Of a stretch of 33,063 bases of DNA, positions 22,892 to 31,610 are shown piece by piece. The DNA comes from an uncultured Collinsella sp. GTDB taxonomy: Bacteria > Actinomycetota > Coriobacteriia > Coriobacteriales > Coriobacteriaceae. Location of the stretch: positions 1-33,063 of the forward strand of contig CAADSP010000046.1 in the NCBI GenBank assembly GCA_900751755.1, in the 5' to 3' direction. A program made the position numbers and the translations under genes. The number at the start of each line of letters is the position of its first letter. Positions within the stretch are counted from its first letter, which is position 1. The notes beneath the pieces were generated by a model. That model was not told the origin of the DNA. It saw only the letters and a list, made by a program, of their open reading frames with translations, and ran no database searches.

Positions 22892-24148
22892 CTACGAGGT
22901 CGGAGCGTTCCTAAATGTATAGTTACCCGGAGAGCGCACATTGATATACGTTACGCCCTCTACCTGCGAAAGCAGCTTGGTGACTACGCGCTCCTTCTTG
23001 ACGATATCGTTCGAATCACCCAGCGACACCTCAATGCCGTTATTGAGGTTTGCCGAGATGGCTTCGACCGAAGGCGTGGAAATATCCTTGACTTGTCCCA
23101 AGAACTCGCTCGAAAAACCACGCACATAATCCAAGCCAGCCTTAACGGCCTTGGAGCTCACCGCCTGGCCGGAAACCGGAGCGACATCCGCCGAGACATC
23201 AGTCAACAACACCGCGCCATAGTGCTTAGCGAGCGCCAGCGCGGCATCAATGCCGGTCAGGGTATTTGAGCCCTGCCCCGTCGTGATGACGTTGCCCTGG
23301 TCATCCACTTCGACCGACGTCGACAGCGGGGCGATCCAGGTGTCATCATCCCCGATGGCCCAGGCAAGGTCATCGGAGCTAATATAGGCAATTGCGATGA
23401 CCTTGCGCTCCATCGGCGTAATGATGAGCGTATGCGGGAACTGACGCTGGACATCCACGCCCGACACCCACGGGTTCTGCTTGAGGTCCTCGGTAATCTG
23501 GTCAGGATCGACGTTAAAAAGCGACGTTCCCTCGGGCAAATCGATCAGCTGGATAGCATCGTGCTTCGTCACATGCTCGCTGCCTTGAATCTGAATATCA
23601 GTGGCGGTAAACAATCCAGAGTTGATCACCACGACGGCAACGACGACGAGCACGGCCAAGACGGCCAGAACGCCGCCCACGATTTTGCCTTTGCCTGTAA
23701 CGAGAGAAGCGGCGTCTGACGTTTTATTTGCCATCGCCCCAAGTGAAGACAACGGGTTGACGCCTTTTTTACCCGAAGGCTTCTTGGCGGTAGCCGGCAC
23801 CGATGTCAGCGAGCGCGGTTTCGATGCGCCCAGCGTGCGACCCGGACGCGCCGCCTTAGTTCCCGTCGAGGGCTTAGGAGTTGCCATGGGACGGGCAGGT
23901 TTGGCGCCCATAACAGGCTTTGACGTCACCGAGGGACGCGAGGACTTTTTTGCGGCCGGACGATTACCGAGCTGCGAGCCGACAACCGGACGACTGGTCT
24001 GTCGAGCATGCCCGACAGACTTAGAGTGCGCGACGGTATTGCGTTGAGGTTTGGCAGGCGCGCCGGAACGCCCTCCGGCGCGGCGGAAGGTGGGTTTCGA
24101 TGCTCTAGAAGCCGAGGAATTTAACTTCCGGTCTGAGCTCGATGCCAT
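22892..24148 (-). CDS. ftsQ: Cell division protein FtsQ/DivIB with long basic N-terminal tail
   Basis: FtsQ is the bitopic divisome protein that links FtsB/FtsL and FtsW/FtsI. The 418-aa protein has an unusually long cytoplasmic tail (residues 1-153), rich in Lys, Arg, Ser, Pro and Ala and probably disordered. One membrane helix follows (about 154-176). A POTRA domain (about 180-250, FTATDIQIQGSEHVTKHDAIQL...LFNVDPDQITEDLKQNPWVSGVDVQRQFPHTLIITPMERKVIA) comes next, then the FtsQ beta domain. Typical FtsQ tails are tens of residues. The ATG at 24148 has GGGAGG three or four bases upstream and lies 44 bp inside the end of murB in another frame. The tail's long open frame continues well past that overlap, supporting the start. 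Confidence 0.93.
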   Translation of the reverse strand: MASSSDRKLNSSASRASKPTFRRAGGRSGAPAKPQRNTVAHSKSVGHARQTSRPVVGSQLGNRPAAKKSSRPSVTSKPVMGAKPARPMATPKPSTGTKAARPGRTLGASKPRSLTSVPATAKKPSGKKGVNPLSSLGAMANKTSDAASLVTGKGKIVGGVLAVLAVLVVVAVVVINSGLFTATDIQIQGSEHVTKHDAIQLIDLPEGTSLFNVDPDQITEDLKQNPWVSGVDVQRQFPHTLIITPMERKVIAIAYISSDDLAWAIGDDDTWIAPLSTSVEVDDQGNVITTGQGSNTLTGIDAALALAKHYGAVLLTDVSADVAPVSGQAVSSKAVKAGLDYVRGFSSEFLGQVKDISTPSVEAISANLNNGIEVSLGDSNDIVKKERVVTKLLSQVEGVTYINVRSPGNYTFRNAPTS

Positions 24149-25016
24149 ACGCCTCCCTCACCTTTCCGTGCACATGTCTGATAACCGCGGCAACGTCATC
24201 GGCCGAGGCAGTTCCGTTATTAACGATAAAATTAGCGTGAACGGGCGAAACTTCCGCGCCGCCAATCGAAAAACCCTTTAATCCACAATCCTCGATAAGC
24301 TTGCCCACGCTCGCATCGGGCGGATTGCGAAAGACCGACCCGCAGGATGCGCGACCCATGGGCTGTGTACGCTTGCGCCTCGTAAGGTACCGCTCCATGC
24401 GCTCGCGAATGTCGGCCTTGGGCGCCGGTTTAAGCTTGAGCACGCACTCGAGGATGATCTCATTGCGGGGAAGGCTACATTCGCGGTAGCCCCAAGTGAT
24501 CTCGGACCCCGCATAATGCTTGATACCGGATGCCGGGTCAAACGTTACGACATCCTCAACCAGCGAGCCAATCCACTCGGTTGGTGTGCCGGCATTCATA
24601 GATATCGCACCGCCGACCGAACCAGGGATGCCAACGGCAAACTCAAGGCCCGAGAGGCTACGCGACAGGGCATCGTTGACCAAGCGCGCAAACATCACGC
24701 CCGCACCGACCGTCAGCGTACAACCGTCATCGGCAACAACCGTGCGCTGAAACTCACGTCCGAGCGAAATGACGGCACCGCGATAACCGCCATCGGCAAC
24801 CAGCAGATTGGAGCCCTTGCCGATGATGACCCACGGCACCTGCTCGCGATCGAGCACCGCCACGGCACGGCGGAGGGCATGATAGCTATGGCACGTCACA
24901 AAGAGGTCGGCCTTGCCGCCGATACGATAGCTCGTATGACGCGCAAGGCGCTCGTCCTCGATCACATCCGTGTCGATCATGCCCGAGAGCGCCATGACGG
25001 CGTTAAACAGACCCAT
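24105..25016 (-). CDS. murB: UDP-N-acetylenolpyruvoylglucosamine reductase MurB
   Basis: This FAD enzyme reduces UDP-GlcNAc-enolpyruvate to UDP-MurNAc with NADPH. It has 303 aa. Motifs are the FAD-binding RHTSYRIGGKADLFV, VIIGKGSNLLVADGGYRG, LTVGAGV, LEFAVGIPGSVGGAISMNAGT, and the catalytic region MGRASCGSVFRNPP (Ser as proton donor) with KLIEDCGLKGFSIGGAEVSPVHANFIVN. Its last 44 bp overlap the start of ftsQ. It begins five bases after the murC stop. The C-terminal RPEVKFLGF is a normal family end. Confidence 0.97.
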   Translation of the reverse strand: MGLFNAVMALSGMIDTDVIEDERLARHTSYRIGGKADLFVTCHSYHALRRAVAVLDREQVPWVIIGKGSNLLVADGGYRGAVISLGREFQRTVVADDGCTLTVGAGVMFARLVNDALSRSLSGLEFAVGIPGSVGGAISMNAGTPTEWIGSLVEDVVTFDPASGIKHYAGSEITWGYRECSLPRNEIILECVLKLKPAPKADIRERMERYLTRRKRTQPMGRASCGSVFRNPPDASVGKLIEDCGLKGFSIGGAEVSPVHANFIVNNGTASADDVAAVIRHVHGKVREAYGIELRPEVKFLGF

Positions 25017-25021
25017 TAGAC

Positions 25022-26440
25022 TTAAGCGTCTTTCTTGGCAGTCAGATACTCAATGAACTCGGGACCGACGGTCGTAACGTCACCAGCACCCATAGTGAGC
25101 AGCAGGTCGCCCTCGCCCACCATCTGCTCGAGCTCCTGATTAAGCTCAAGACGGCTGGAGCAGTACACGACCTCCTTGCCAGGATGCTTGGCGCGCACGG
25201 TATCGGCGAGCATCTTAGAGGTGACACCCGGAATGGGCATCTCGCCAGCCGAGAACACATCAATCAGCAGCAGTTTATCGGCATTGGCAAATGCATCGGC
25301 AAAGTCGTCGCACAGGGCCTGCAGGCGCGAATAGCGGTGCGGCTGGAACACGACGTCGACGTGCTTGTAGCCCAGCGACGAAGCAGCAGCAAGCGTCGCC
25401 TTGATCTCGGTGGGGTGATGGCCGTAATCATCGACCACGGTGATGCCATCGATATCGCCCACGTGGGTAAAGCGACGGCGGACGCCCTCAAAGCTCGAGA
25501 GCGCCTTGGCGGCGGCGTCGATGTCAAGGCCCAGGACATGGGCGACGGTGAGCACCGCCGTGGCATTGAGCATGTTGTGGCGACCGGGATTGCTCTTGAT
25601 CTCCACAGCGTGCTCAGTGCCGTCCTCAAAGCGAACGATAAAGTCGCTCTGGATGCCCTTGACATCCGGGTGCATGCAGACGATGTCGTTGCTCTCGGCA
25701 AAGCCGTAGGAAAGCACGTGACGACCCGTCGACTTGGCGAGCTCGACCAGATGCGGGTCCTCACCGCAGACGATGACGGTGCCGTCCTCGCCCACCAGGC
25801 TCATGAATTTGGCGAAAGTCGCCTCGATCTCCTCGATACCCGAGTAGTGATCGAGGTGGTCGGCCTCGACGTTGGTCACGATGACCACGTTGGGGTTCAG
25901 GAACAGGAAGGAGCTGTCGGACTCGTCGGCCTCGGCGACAAAGTAGTCGCCCGAGCCGTTCTTGCCGTTCGTGTCATAGCCCTCGACGATGCCACCGATC
26001 AAGAAGCTCGGATCCAGACCCATGCGGTCGAGCATGGTGGCGCACATCGAAGACGTGGTGGTCTTGCCATGCGTGCCGGCAACAGCGACGGTGGTGTAGC
26101 CGTGGCCCAAAGCAGAGAGCATCTTGGCACGGGGCCACACGGGAATACCAAGCTCGCGAGCGCGCACGAGTTCGGGGTTGGACTCCGGAATAGCGGTGGA
26201 GACAACAACCACGTCGGGCTTGACCTCGTCGATCGTGGCGGCCTCATGGCCCACATGCACCTTCACACCAGCGCGGGTAAGCTGGCGGATATAACGTGAC
26301 GTCTTAAGGTCGGAGCCGGTAACGGCATAACCGCGCTCGTGAAGAACGAGGGCGATGCCGCTCATGCCGGCGCCGCCGATACCGATAAAGTGGGCGCTCT
26401 TAAACTCGGGCGCGGAGGTTGCAGTCTGGGAATCAGCCAT
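25022..26440 (-). CDS. murC: UDP-N-acetylmuramate--L-alanine ligase MurC
   Basis: MurC adds L-Ala to UDP-MurNAc using ATP, the first peptide-stem step. It has 472 aa. The N-terminal UDP-binding domain shows HFIGIGGAGMSGIALVL and VTGSDLK. The ATP loop is VAVAGTHGKTTTSSM near residue 115. Mur-ligase residues appear in FVAEADESDSSFLFLNPNVVIVTNVEADHLDHY and GRHNMLNATAVL, and the C-terminal domain in VVDDYGHHPTEIKATLAA and FQPHRYSRL. I chose the ATG at 26440 (MADSQ), with AAGGAG eleven bases upstream, over an open extension to 26467. The gap to murG is 97 bp and shows nothing notable. Confidence 0.97.
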   Translation of the reverse strand: MADSQTATSAPEFKSAHFIGIGGAGMSGIALVLHERGYAVTGSDLKTSRYIRQLTRAGVKVHVGHEAATIDEVKPDVVVVSTAIPESNPELVRARELGIPVWPRAKMLSALGHGYTTVAVAGTHGKTTTSSMCATMLDRMGLDPSFLIGGIVEGYDTNGKNGSGDYFVAEADESDSSFLFLNPNVVIVTNVEADHLDHYSGIEEIEATFAKFMSLVGEDGTVIVCGEDPHLVELAKSTGRHVLSYGFAESNDIVCMHPDVKGIQSDFIVRFEDGTEHAVEIKSNPGRHNMLNATAVLTVAHVLGLDIDAAAKALSSFEGVRRRFTHVGDIDGITVVDDYGHHPTEIKATLAAASSLGYKHVDVVFQPHRYSRLQALCDDFADAFANADKLLLIDVFSAGEMPIPGVTSKMLADTVRAKHPGKEVVYCSSRLELNQELEQMVGEGDLLLTMGAGDVTTVGPEFIEYLTAKKDA

Positions 26441-26537
26441 GTGCTCGTGTACTCCTTGCGTAAACACTGCCTGTAACCCGTTAACTGTACCGCACCTACC
26501 GCATCAGCGCGAGGGCGACCGACGATATCCCGTCTAA

Positions 26538-27653
26538 CTAACGCAAACCCTCTACCGCATCCGCCAGAAGAGCGGCGGCCCTATCCTGAGCCAGACCACG
26601 CGCCGCCTGACGCATGGCGTCGCGCGCCGCCGCGTCATCGACCAGGTGCAGCAGTTCATCGGCAAAGGCAGAACCGTCGATATCGGCATCGGCGCAGAGC
26701 ACGCCGGCCCCGGCGTCGACCAGATAACGGGCATTGGTGGTTTGGTGGTCGGCCGTCGCATGCGGGTACGGCACGAGCACCGAAGGCACAGCGAGCGCAG
26801 CGATCTCGGCCACGCTCGATGCGCCCGAACGCGAGAGCACCAAATCGGCAGCAGCCAGCATATCGCCCATGTTGTCGATGTAAGGCTGGACGCGGTAACG
26901 CTTCGCCTCCTCGGGCGTCAGCGCCAAAGCGCGCTCGGTCTCCTCAAAGCCGTCGGCACCCGTCGAATGCAACACATAGAGGTTCTTGCGCGAAAGCAGC
27001 TCGTTTTTGAGCGAAGCCACGCGCTCGTTGAGGTGCTGGGCGCCAAGTGAACCGCCAAAGACGAGCAGCAGCGTAGCGTCCTCGGGAACGCCAAGTGCCT
27101 TGCGGCCGCGAGCGCGATCGCCCTCGATCACCGAGCGACGTACGGGGTTGCCGGTCATGAGCACGTGGTCAGGGTCACCTTCGCGCTCAAAGACCGAACG
27201 CGCTGCCGGCACCGAGATGCACACGCGGGCGGCGTGGGAGTTCATCATCTTGTTGGCCAGGCCCGGAACAGAGTTCTGCTCATGCAGCAGATACGGAACG
27301 CCCGCGCCCTTGCACCACCCCAGCAGCGGAACCTCGACATAGGCACCAAAACCAATGGCGGCATCGGGCTTGCCGACCTTTGAGAAATGACTGGCGAGCG
27401 CACGCTTGGCTTTGTTGACACGCCACAGCGAGGTCAGCGCCGTCCAAGGACGGGAGCGGTCGAAGCCCGTGACCGTAATGGGCACAAAATCAAACCCAGC
27501 CTCGGGAACCAGACGACCCTCGAGCTTGCGCGACTGGCCCACGAACACAACGTGGTGGCCACGGTCACGCAGCTCCTCGGCCAAGGCGAGCGCGGGGTTG
27601 ATGTGTCCTGCCGTGCCGCCGGCTGCAATAGCAACGGTCATTTCATCGGTCAT
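26538..27653 (-). CDS. murG: Lipid II synthase MurG (N-acetylglucosaminyl transferase)
   Basis: MurG is a peripheral membrane GT28 glycosyltransferase that adds GlcNAc to lipid I, making lipid II. The 371-aa protein shows IAAGGTAGHINPALALAEEL at the start, FGAYVEVPLLGWCKGAGVPYLLHEQNSVPGLANK, FGGSLGAQHLNE, and the UDP-GlcNAc-binding SRSGASSVAEIAALAVPSVLVPYPHATADHQTTNA. The first G-loop is AGGTAGH, as usual. The ATG at 27653 has AAGGGA five bases upstream and overlaps the end of ftsW by 11 bp. It is translated in line with the flanking dcw genes. Confidence 0.97.
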   Translation of the reverse strand: MTDEMTVAIAAGGTAGHINPALALAEELRDRGHHVVFVGQSRKLEGRLVPEAGFDFVPITVTGFDRSRPWTALTSLWRVNKAKRALASHFSKVGKPDAAIGFGAYVEVPLLGWCKGAGVPYLLHEQNSVPGLANKMMNSHAARVCISVPAARSVFEREGDPDHVLMTGNPVRRSVIEGDRARGRKALGVPEDATLLLVFGGSLGAQHLNERVASLKNELLSRKNLYVLHSTGADGFEETERALALTPEEAKRYRVQPYIDNMGDMLAAADLVLSRSGASSVAEIAALAVPSVLVPYPHATADHQTTNARYLVDAGAGVLCADADIDGSAFADELLHLVDDAAARDAMRQAARGLAQDRAAALLADAVEGLR

Positions 27654-29163
27654 GGTAGTCCCTTCGTACACGCGGTCCCTGGTCGTCGGTACGCAGACGC
27701 GCCGACGGGTCCGAGTTCAAATCGATTCGATTATATCCGCCGCCCGCGTTGCGAGGGCTGGGGCGCTGCGGACGACCTTGCGGAGCCGTTCGCGGACGTG
27801 GACGAGTTGCCGGCTCGGATGTAGAACCATCCAGAACGGTAAAGCCGCTACGCGAAGGTCGTTCACCGCGCACATGGGCTACGCCGGCGGTGCTCTCGTC
27901 CATAACGGCAAAGCTCTCACGGCGGCGGTCATACTCATCGCGGCGGGCGCTCTCGTACGAAACGCGCAGGATCAACCCAGCAAGCATGAGCGACACAATA
28001 ATCGACGAACCGCCGTAGCTAATAAACGGCAACGGTTTGCCCGTCATGGGAAACACGTTGAGGATGCCCAGCGCGTTAATCAAAAACTGCACCGCGAGAA
28101 TGACCGCGGAGCCAGACGCCATGAGCGCGCCCCGACGATCGGTCGCCTGCTCGGCAATGCGAAACGCCGAGTAGATCAGCATCGCAAACACCAAGAAGAA
28201 CAGCACGGTTCCGACAAAACCAACTTCCTCGCCAATGATGGCTAGGATGTAGTCGTTGTGCGCTTCGGGCAGATACGAGTACTTCATGGTTGAGTTGCCG
28301 ATGCCGCGGCCGAACAGACCGCCCGAGGCAAAGGCCATGATGGCAAGCGTGGCCTGATAGCCGTCACCATACTCGTCGGCCCAAGGGTTCAAGGCAACCT
28401 GAATACGCACCATACGGTACGGCTCTGCGACAAGCGCAATCACGATCACGAGAATGCCGAAGATTAGCACGCCGATGATAAATCTGGGGTCGAGACCCGC
28501 AAACAACGCCATGCACATGAGGGTCAACAGGATGATCAGGACAGTACCGAAATCGGGCTGGATAAAGATCAGAAAGAGCGAAATGCCCAGGTAGATGCCC
28601 ATCTTGCGAAGGAATTCGTTGATGTTGCCACCGGGCGAAAAGAAGCGATCAAGCATGATGGCCGAATACGCAATGGCAAATGGCTTTAAAAACTCGGAAG
28701 GCTGGAACTGAATGCCGGCGATGTTGAGCCAGCGCGTGGCGCCACGGCTGCCGCTGCCCACCAAGAACACCAAAAACAGTAGCCCTATCATGCCTATGAG
28801 GAAGATCCTGAGCACATCCTCCCCAAACCAGCTGTCCGGCAAAACGCGCACGATGGCAATCAGCGCCAGAACACCGACCACGGCAAACGCGGCCTGTCGA
28901 CCCAGAAAAAACGTCGCCGAGCCATTCTCGTGCAGCGCCTCGACCGAAGACGCTGAGTACACCATCAGCAGGCCAAAGCATACCAAGGTAAACAAGCAGG
29001 CCATGAATATCAAACGGGGGCGCATGATACGGGCGGGAACGCCGGCAATATAGCGTTCGCTAAACGACTGCCCGCCGCGGCTGGAACGCGGTGTGATACG
29101 ACGTGAGGAAGCACGGTCCGAGTCGGGCCTCCTCATACCTTGTCGGGGGCTCTCCTCTCTCAC
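27643..29163 (-). CDS. ftsW: FtsW/RodA/SpoVE family peptidoglycan glycosyltransferase (FtsW)
   Basis: This SEDS-family polymerase makes septal glycan strands from lipid II with its partner class B PBP. The 506-aa protein starts with a 45-residue Arg/Ser-rich cytosolic tail, then about ten membrane segments. Conserved blocks are LLMVYSAS, SRGATRWLNIAGIQFQPSEFLK, FIQPDFGTVLII, GRGIGNSTMKYSYLPEAHNDYILAIIGEEVGFVG and MTGKPLPFISYGGSS. The C-terminal tail (about 85 residues) is disordered and Arg/Pro-rich. The start is a GTG at 29163 with AGGGG five bases upstream, eight bases after the murD stop. An ATG at 29136 is a weaker option. SEDS subtype is assigned from its dcw position. Confidence 0.95.
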   Translation of the reverse strand: MREESPRQGMRRPDSDRASSRRITPRSSRGGQSFSERYIAGVPARIMRPRLIFMACLFTLVCFGLLMVYSASSVEALHENGSATFFLGRQAAFAVVGVLALIAIVRVLPDSWFGEDVLRIFLIGMIGLLFLVFLVGSGSRGATRWLNIAGIQFQPSEFLKPFAIAYSAIMLDRFFSPGGNINEFLRKMGIYLGISLFLIFIQPDFGTVLIILLTLMCMALFAGLDPRFIIGVLIFGILVIVIALVAEPYRMVRIQVALNPWADEYGDGYQATLAIMAFASGGLFGRGIGNSTMKYSYLPEAHNDYILAIIGEEVGFVGTVLFFLVFAMLIYSAFRIAEQATDRRGALMASGSAVILAVQFLINALGILNVFPMTGKPLPFISYGGSSIIVSLMLAGLILRVSYESARRDEYDRRRESFAVMDESTAGVAHVRGERPSRSGFTVLDGSTSEPATRPRPRTAPQGRPQRPSPRNAGGGYNRIDLNSDPSARLRTDDQGPRVRRDYHDR

Positions 29164-29171
29164 CGCAACCC

Positions 29172-30578
29172 CTATTCCATTTGTGATTTCGCTGCAGCGG
29201 CAAGCTGGGCCACGTAGTCCTTAAACACGCGGCCGCGCTCCTCATAGCCCGAGAACTCATCGAACGAAGAGCAGGCAGGAGAAAGTAAGATCACGTCACC
29301 ACGGCTCGACAGCGAACGGGCGACGTCCACGGCGTCGCGTAGGTCATCCGCCTGGGCGATATCCACATCGCCATCGACATCGGCCTCGTCCATAGCGGCG
29401 GTGAAGCGCTCGCGCGCATCGCCAAAGCAGACGACCGAGCGCACGTTGTCCATAACGACGCGCGCGAAGTCCGTGAGCGGCGTGCCCTTATCGTGGCCGC
29501 CGAGCAGCAAGATCACGTCGTCATCGGGAAATGCCGTCAGTGCCTTCTCGACCGCATCGGTGTTGGTCGCCTTGGAATCGTTGACGTAGCGCACGCCGTC
29601 AATCTCGCCACACGGCTCCACGCGGTGCTCGAGCGGCTGGAACGAGGCAAGACCGCGGCAGACACCATCGACATCGGCACCGACCGCCAAGGCAGCCGTG
29701 GCGGCGCACAGGGCATTGATAACATTGTGATGGCCCGAGATCTTGAGCTCGGATGTAGCGATGAGCGGGGTCTCGACGCCCTTCAGGCGCACGATCATCT
29801 TGCCATCGCGCACAAAGGCGGCATCCTCGCCCTCAGGCTCGTCAAAGGCAACCTTGCAGATGCGACGACCCGGCGTGTAGATGTACTCATCGAACTCGTG
29901 AATGCCGGCGTCTTCGACGTCGACAACCGCCAGATCGTCATCGACCATATTGTCAAACAGTTTGATCTTGGCAAGCGCATAGTTCTTATGGCTCTTATGC
30001 CAGCCCAAGTGGTCGGGAGTGATGTTGAGCAGCACCGCCACGCGGGGGTGGAGCTCGGTTGTCGTAGCAATCTGATAGCTCGAGAGCTCAGCCACAAACC
30101 ACTCGTTGTGGGCTCGGCCGTCAATCTCGTTGACCGGCGGCTCGCCGATGTTGCCGACAGCAACGCTGGCCTCGCCGGCAGCCTTAAGCAGATAATCAGT
30201 CAGCGACGTGGTGGTCGTCTTGCCGTTGGTGCCCGTGATGGCAATCCAGTTATCAGGCGACAGGCGATAGGCAAACTCGGGCTCACCCATAATCTGGGCG
30301 GCATGCTCGCGCCCAGCCTTAAAGAAGCCCGAGAACTCCGAGATGCCCGGGCACGTCACGCATACGTCATAGGCGCCCTCGACCTGTTCGGTCCCATAGA
30401 CAAACGACGCACCAGCAGCCTCGAGCGCACGCGTGGCGTCATTGGGCTCAGAGGTGCCACCGCCATACACGGTAACGGCACTTACGCGCTCGGGATGTGC
30501 CAGCGCCCAGCGGGCGACATCGAGACCGGATTTGCCCTGACCCAAAACGAGCAGGCTAAAGACATCAGCAAGAGACAT
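29172..30578 (-). CDS. murD: UDP-N-acetylmuramoylalanine--D-glutamate ligase MurD
   Basis: MurD adds D-Glu to UDP-MurNAc-L-Ala. It has 468 aa. It starts with a Rossmann-like domain (LLVLGQGKSGLDVARW), then VTCPGISEFSGFF, the ATP loop IAITGTNGKTTTTSLTDYLL near residue 115, VGNIGEPP, FVAELSSYQI, VLLNITPDHLGWHKSHKNYALAK, GHHNVINALCAATAA, and the C-terminal VRYVNDSKATNTDAVEKAL with ILLLGGHDKGT and LLSPACSSFDEFSGYEERGRVFKDYV. These are standard MurD marks. The ATG lies nine bases after the mraY stop. It is part of the dcw transcript. Confidence 0.97.
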   Translation of the reverse strand: MSLADVFSLLVLGQGKSGLDVARWALAHPERVSAVTVYGGGTSEPNDATRALEAAGASFVYGTEQVEGAYDVCVTCPGISEFSGFFKAGREHAAQIMGEPEFAYRLSPDNWIAITGTNGKTTTTSLTDYLLKAAGEASVAVGNIGEPPVNEIDGRAHNEWFVAELSSYQIATTTELHPRVAVLLNITPDHLGWHKSHKNYALAKIKLFDNMVDDDLAVVDVEDAGIHEFDEYIYTPGRRICKVAFDEPEGEDAAFVRDGKMIVRLKGVETPLIATSELKISGHHNVINALCAATAALAVGADVDGVCRGLASFQPLEHRVEPCGEIDGVRYVNDSKATNTDAVEKALTAFPDDDVILLLGGHDKGTPLTDFARVVMDNVRSVVCFGDARERFTAAMDEADVDGDVDIAQADDLRDAVDVARSLSSRGDVILLSPACSSFDEFSGYEERGRVFKDYVAQLAAAAKSQME

Positions 30579-30587
30579 GAAAGACCA

Positions 30588-31607
30588 CTATCCCAACTGG
30601 AAGAACAGGGCAAGGCCAACGGCACCAAAGGCCGCAGCGATAATCCAAAAACGGATGACGACCTTGGTCTCGGCCCAGCCCTTCTTTTCGAAATGATGAT
30701 GGATGGGCGCCATAAGGAAGACGCGCTTGTGCGTAAAGTGGAAGTAGACAACCTGAATCATGACCGACAGGGTCTCAACGATAAACAGGCCGCCGATGAT
30801 GAGGGAGACGACCTCGGTGTTGGTCATGATGGACGTGCAGGCAAACGCGGCGCCCAGGGCAAGCGAGCCGGTATCGCCCATAAAGATGCTCGCCGGATAG
30901 CAGTTGAACCACAGAAAGCCCAAGCAGGCACCGGCACACGCGGTGCAGAAGATGGACAGGTTCACGTCTCCGTGCAAAAACGCCATGGCAGCCATGGCGA
31001 GCATGGCAATCATGGAGGTGCCGCCGGCAAGACCGTCAAGGCCATCGGTCAGGTTCACGGCATTAGAAAGACCGGCGATCATCAGCCAGCAAAAGACAAT
31101 GTAGAACCACGGGAACGAAAGGCCGCAGATGGTGGTCGAAAGCACGCCAAGGTCAATCGTCAGGCCGCCGGGAAAACGAATCTCGGGGGCGACGCCGCAC
31201 CAGTTGACGGCAAGTACCGTAAAGGTGACACAGATAATGGTTAGGCCGATCATCTTGGCATGAGGCGTCAGACCGAGCGAGCGCCCATGCGTAACGGAGG
31301 TCAGGTCGTCGATCAGGCCCAGCACGCCGGTCGCCAGCGTGGCGAGCAGCACGAGCACGAGCTCGGTGGTGAGCTTGCCCATCAGCAGGCAGGTCAGCGA
31401 AATCGCGACGAGAATGACAACGCCACCCATGGTGGGCGTTCCCTGCTTAACCAAATGACGCTTGGGGCCGTCGGCACGAACCTGCTGGCCGATACCCTCG
31501 ACCTTGAGCAGCTTGATCCACCACGGCATGAGCAGCAGCGCAATGGCGGCGGCGATGCAAAGCCCCAAAAAAGCCTGATACGTTGGATACGAGGGATTGC
31601 CGAACAT
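30588..31607 (-). CDS. mraY: Phospho-MurNAc-pentapeptide transferase MraY
   Basis: MraY is an integral membrane enzyme that transfers phospho-MurNAc-pentapeptide to undecaprenyl phosphate, making lipid I. The 339-aa protein has about ten membrane helices. Motifs are GTPTMGGVVIL, the aspartate pair LIDDLTSVTHGRSLGLTPHAK, NAVNLTDGLDGLAGG, IFMGDTGSLALGA with the third catalytic Asp, and the uridine-side loop MAPIHHHFEKKGWAE. In most MraY the aspartate pair is followed by Lys (DDxxK); here Ser occupies that position, while the later Lys of GLTPHAK is kept. The ATG follows the murF stop by three bases, with a weak ribosome site, suggesting translational coupling. Confidence 0.96.
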   Translation of the reverse strand: MFGNPSYPTYQAFLGLCIAAAIALLLMPWWIKLLKVEGIGQQVRADGPKRHLVKQGTPTMGGVVILVAISLTCLLMGKLTTELVLVLLATLATGVLGLIDDLTSVTHGRSLGLTPHAKMIGLTIICVTFTVLAVNWCGVAPEIRFPGGLTIDLGVLSTTICGLSFPWFYIVFCWLMIAGLSNAVNLTDGLDGLAGGTSMIAMLAMAAMAFLHGDVNLSIFCTACAGACLGFLWFNCYPASIFMGDTGSLALGAAFACTSIMTNTEVVSLIIGGLFIVETLSVMIQVVYFHFTHKRVFLMAPIHHHFEKKGWAETKVVIRFWIIAAAFGAVGLALFFQLG

Positions 31608-31610
31608 GGG

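Noticed and set aside
27381..27824. Plus-strand open frames opposite murG/ftsW
   Set aside because: Shadow frames of the overlapping murG and ftsW genes.
29493..31244. 583-codon plus-strand open frame opposite murD and mraY
   Set aside because: It spans two clearly real genes on the other strand and has no domain or ribosome site.
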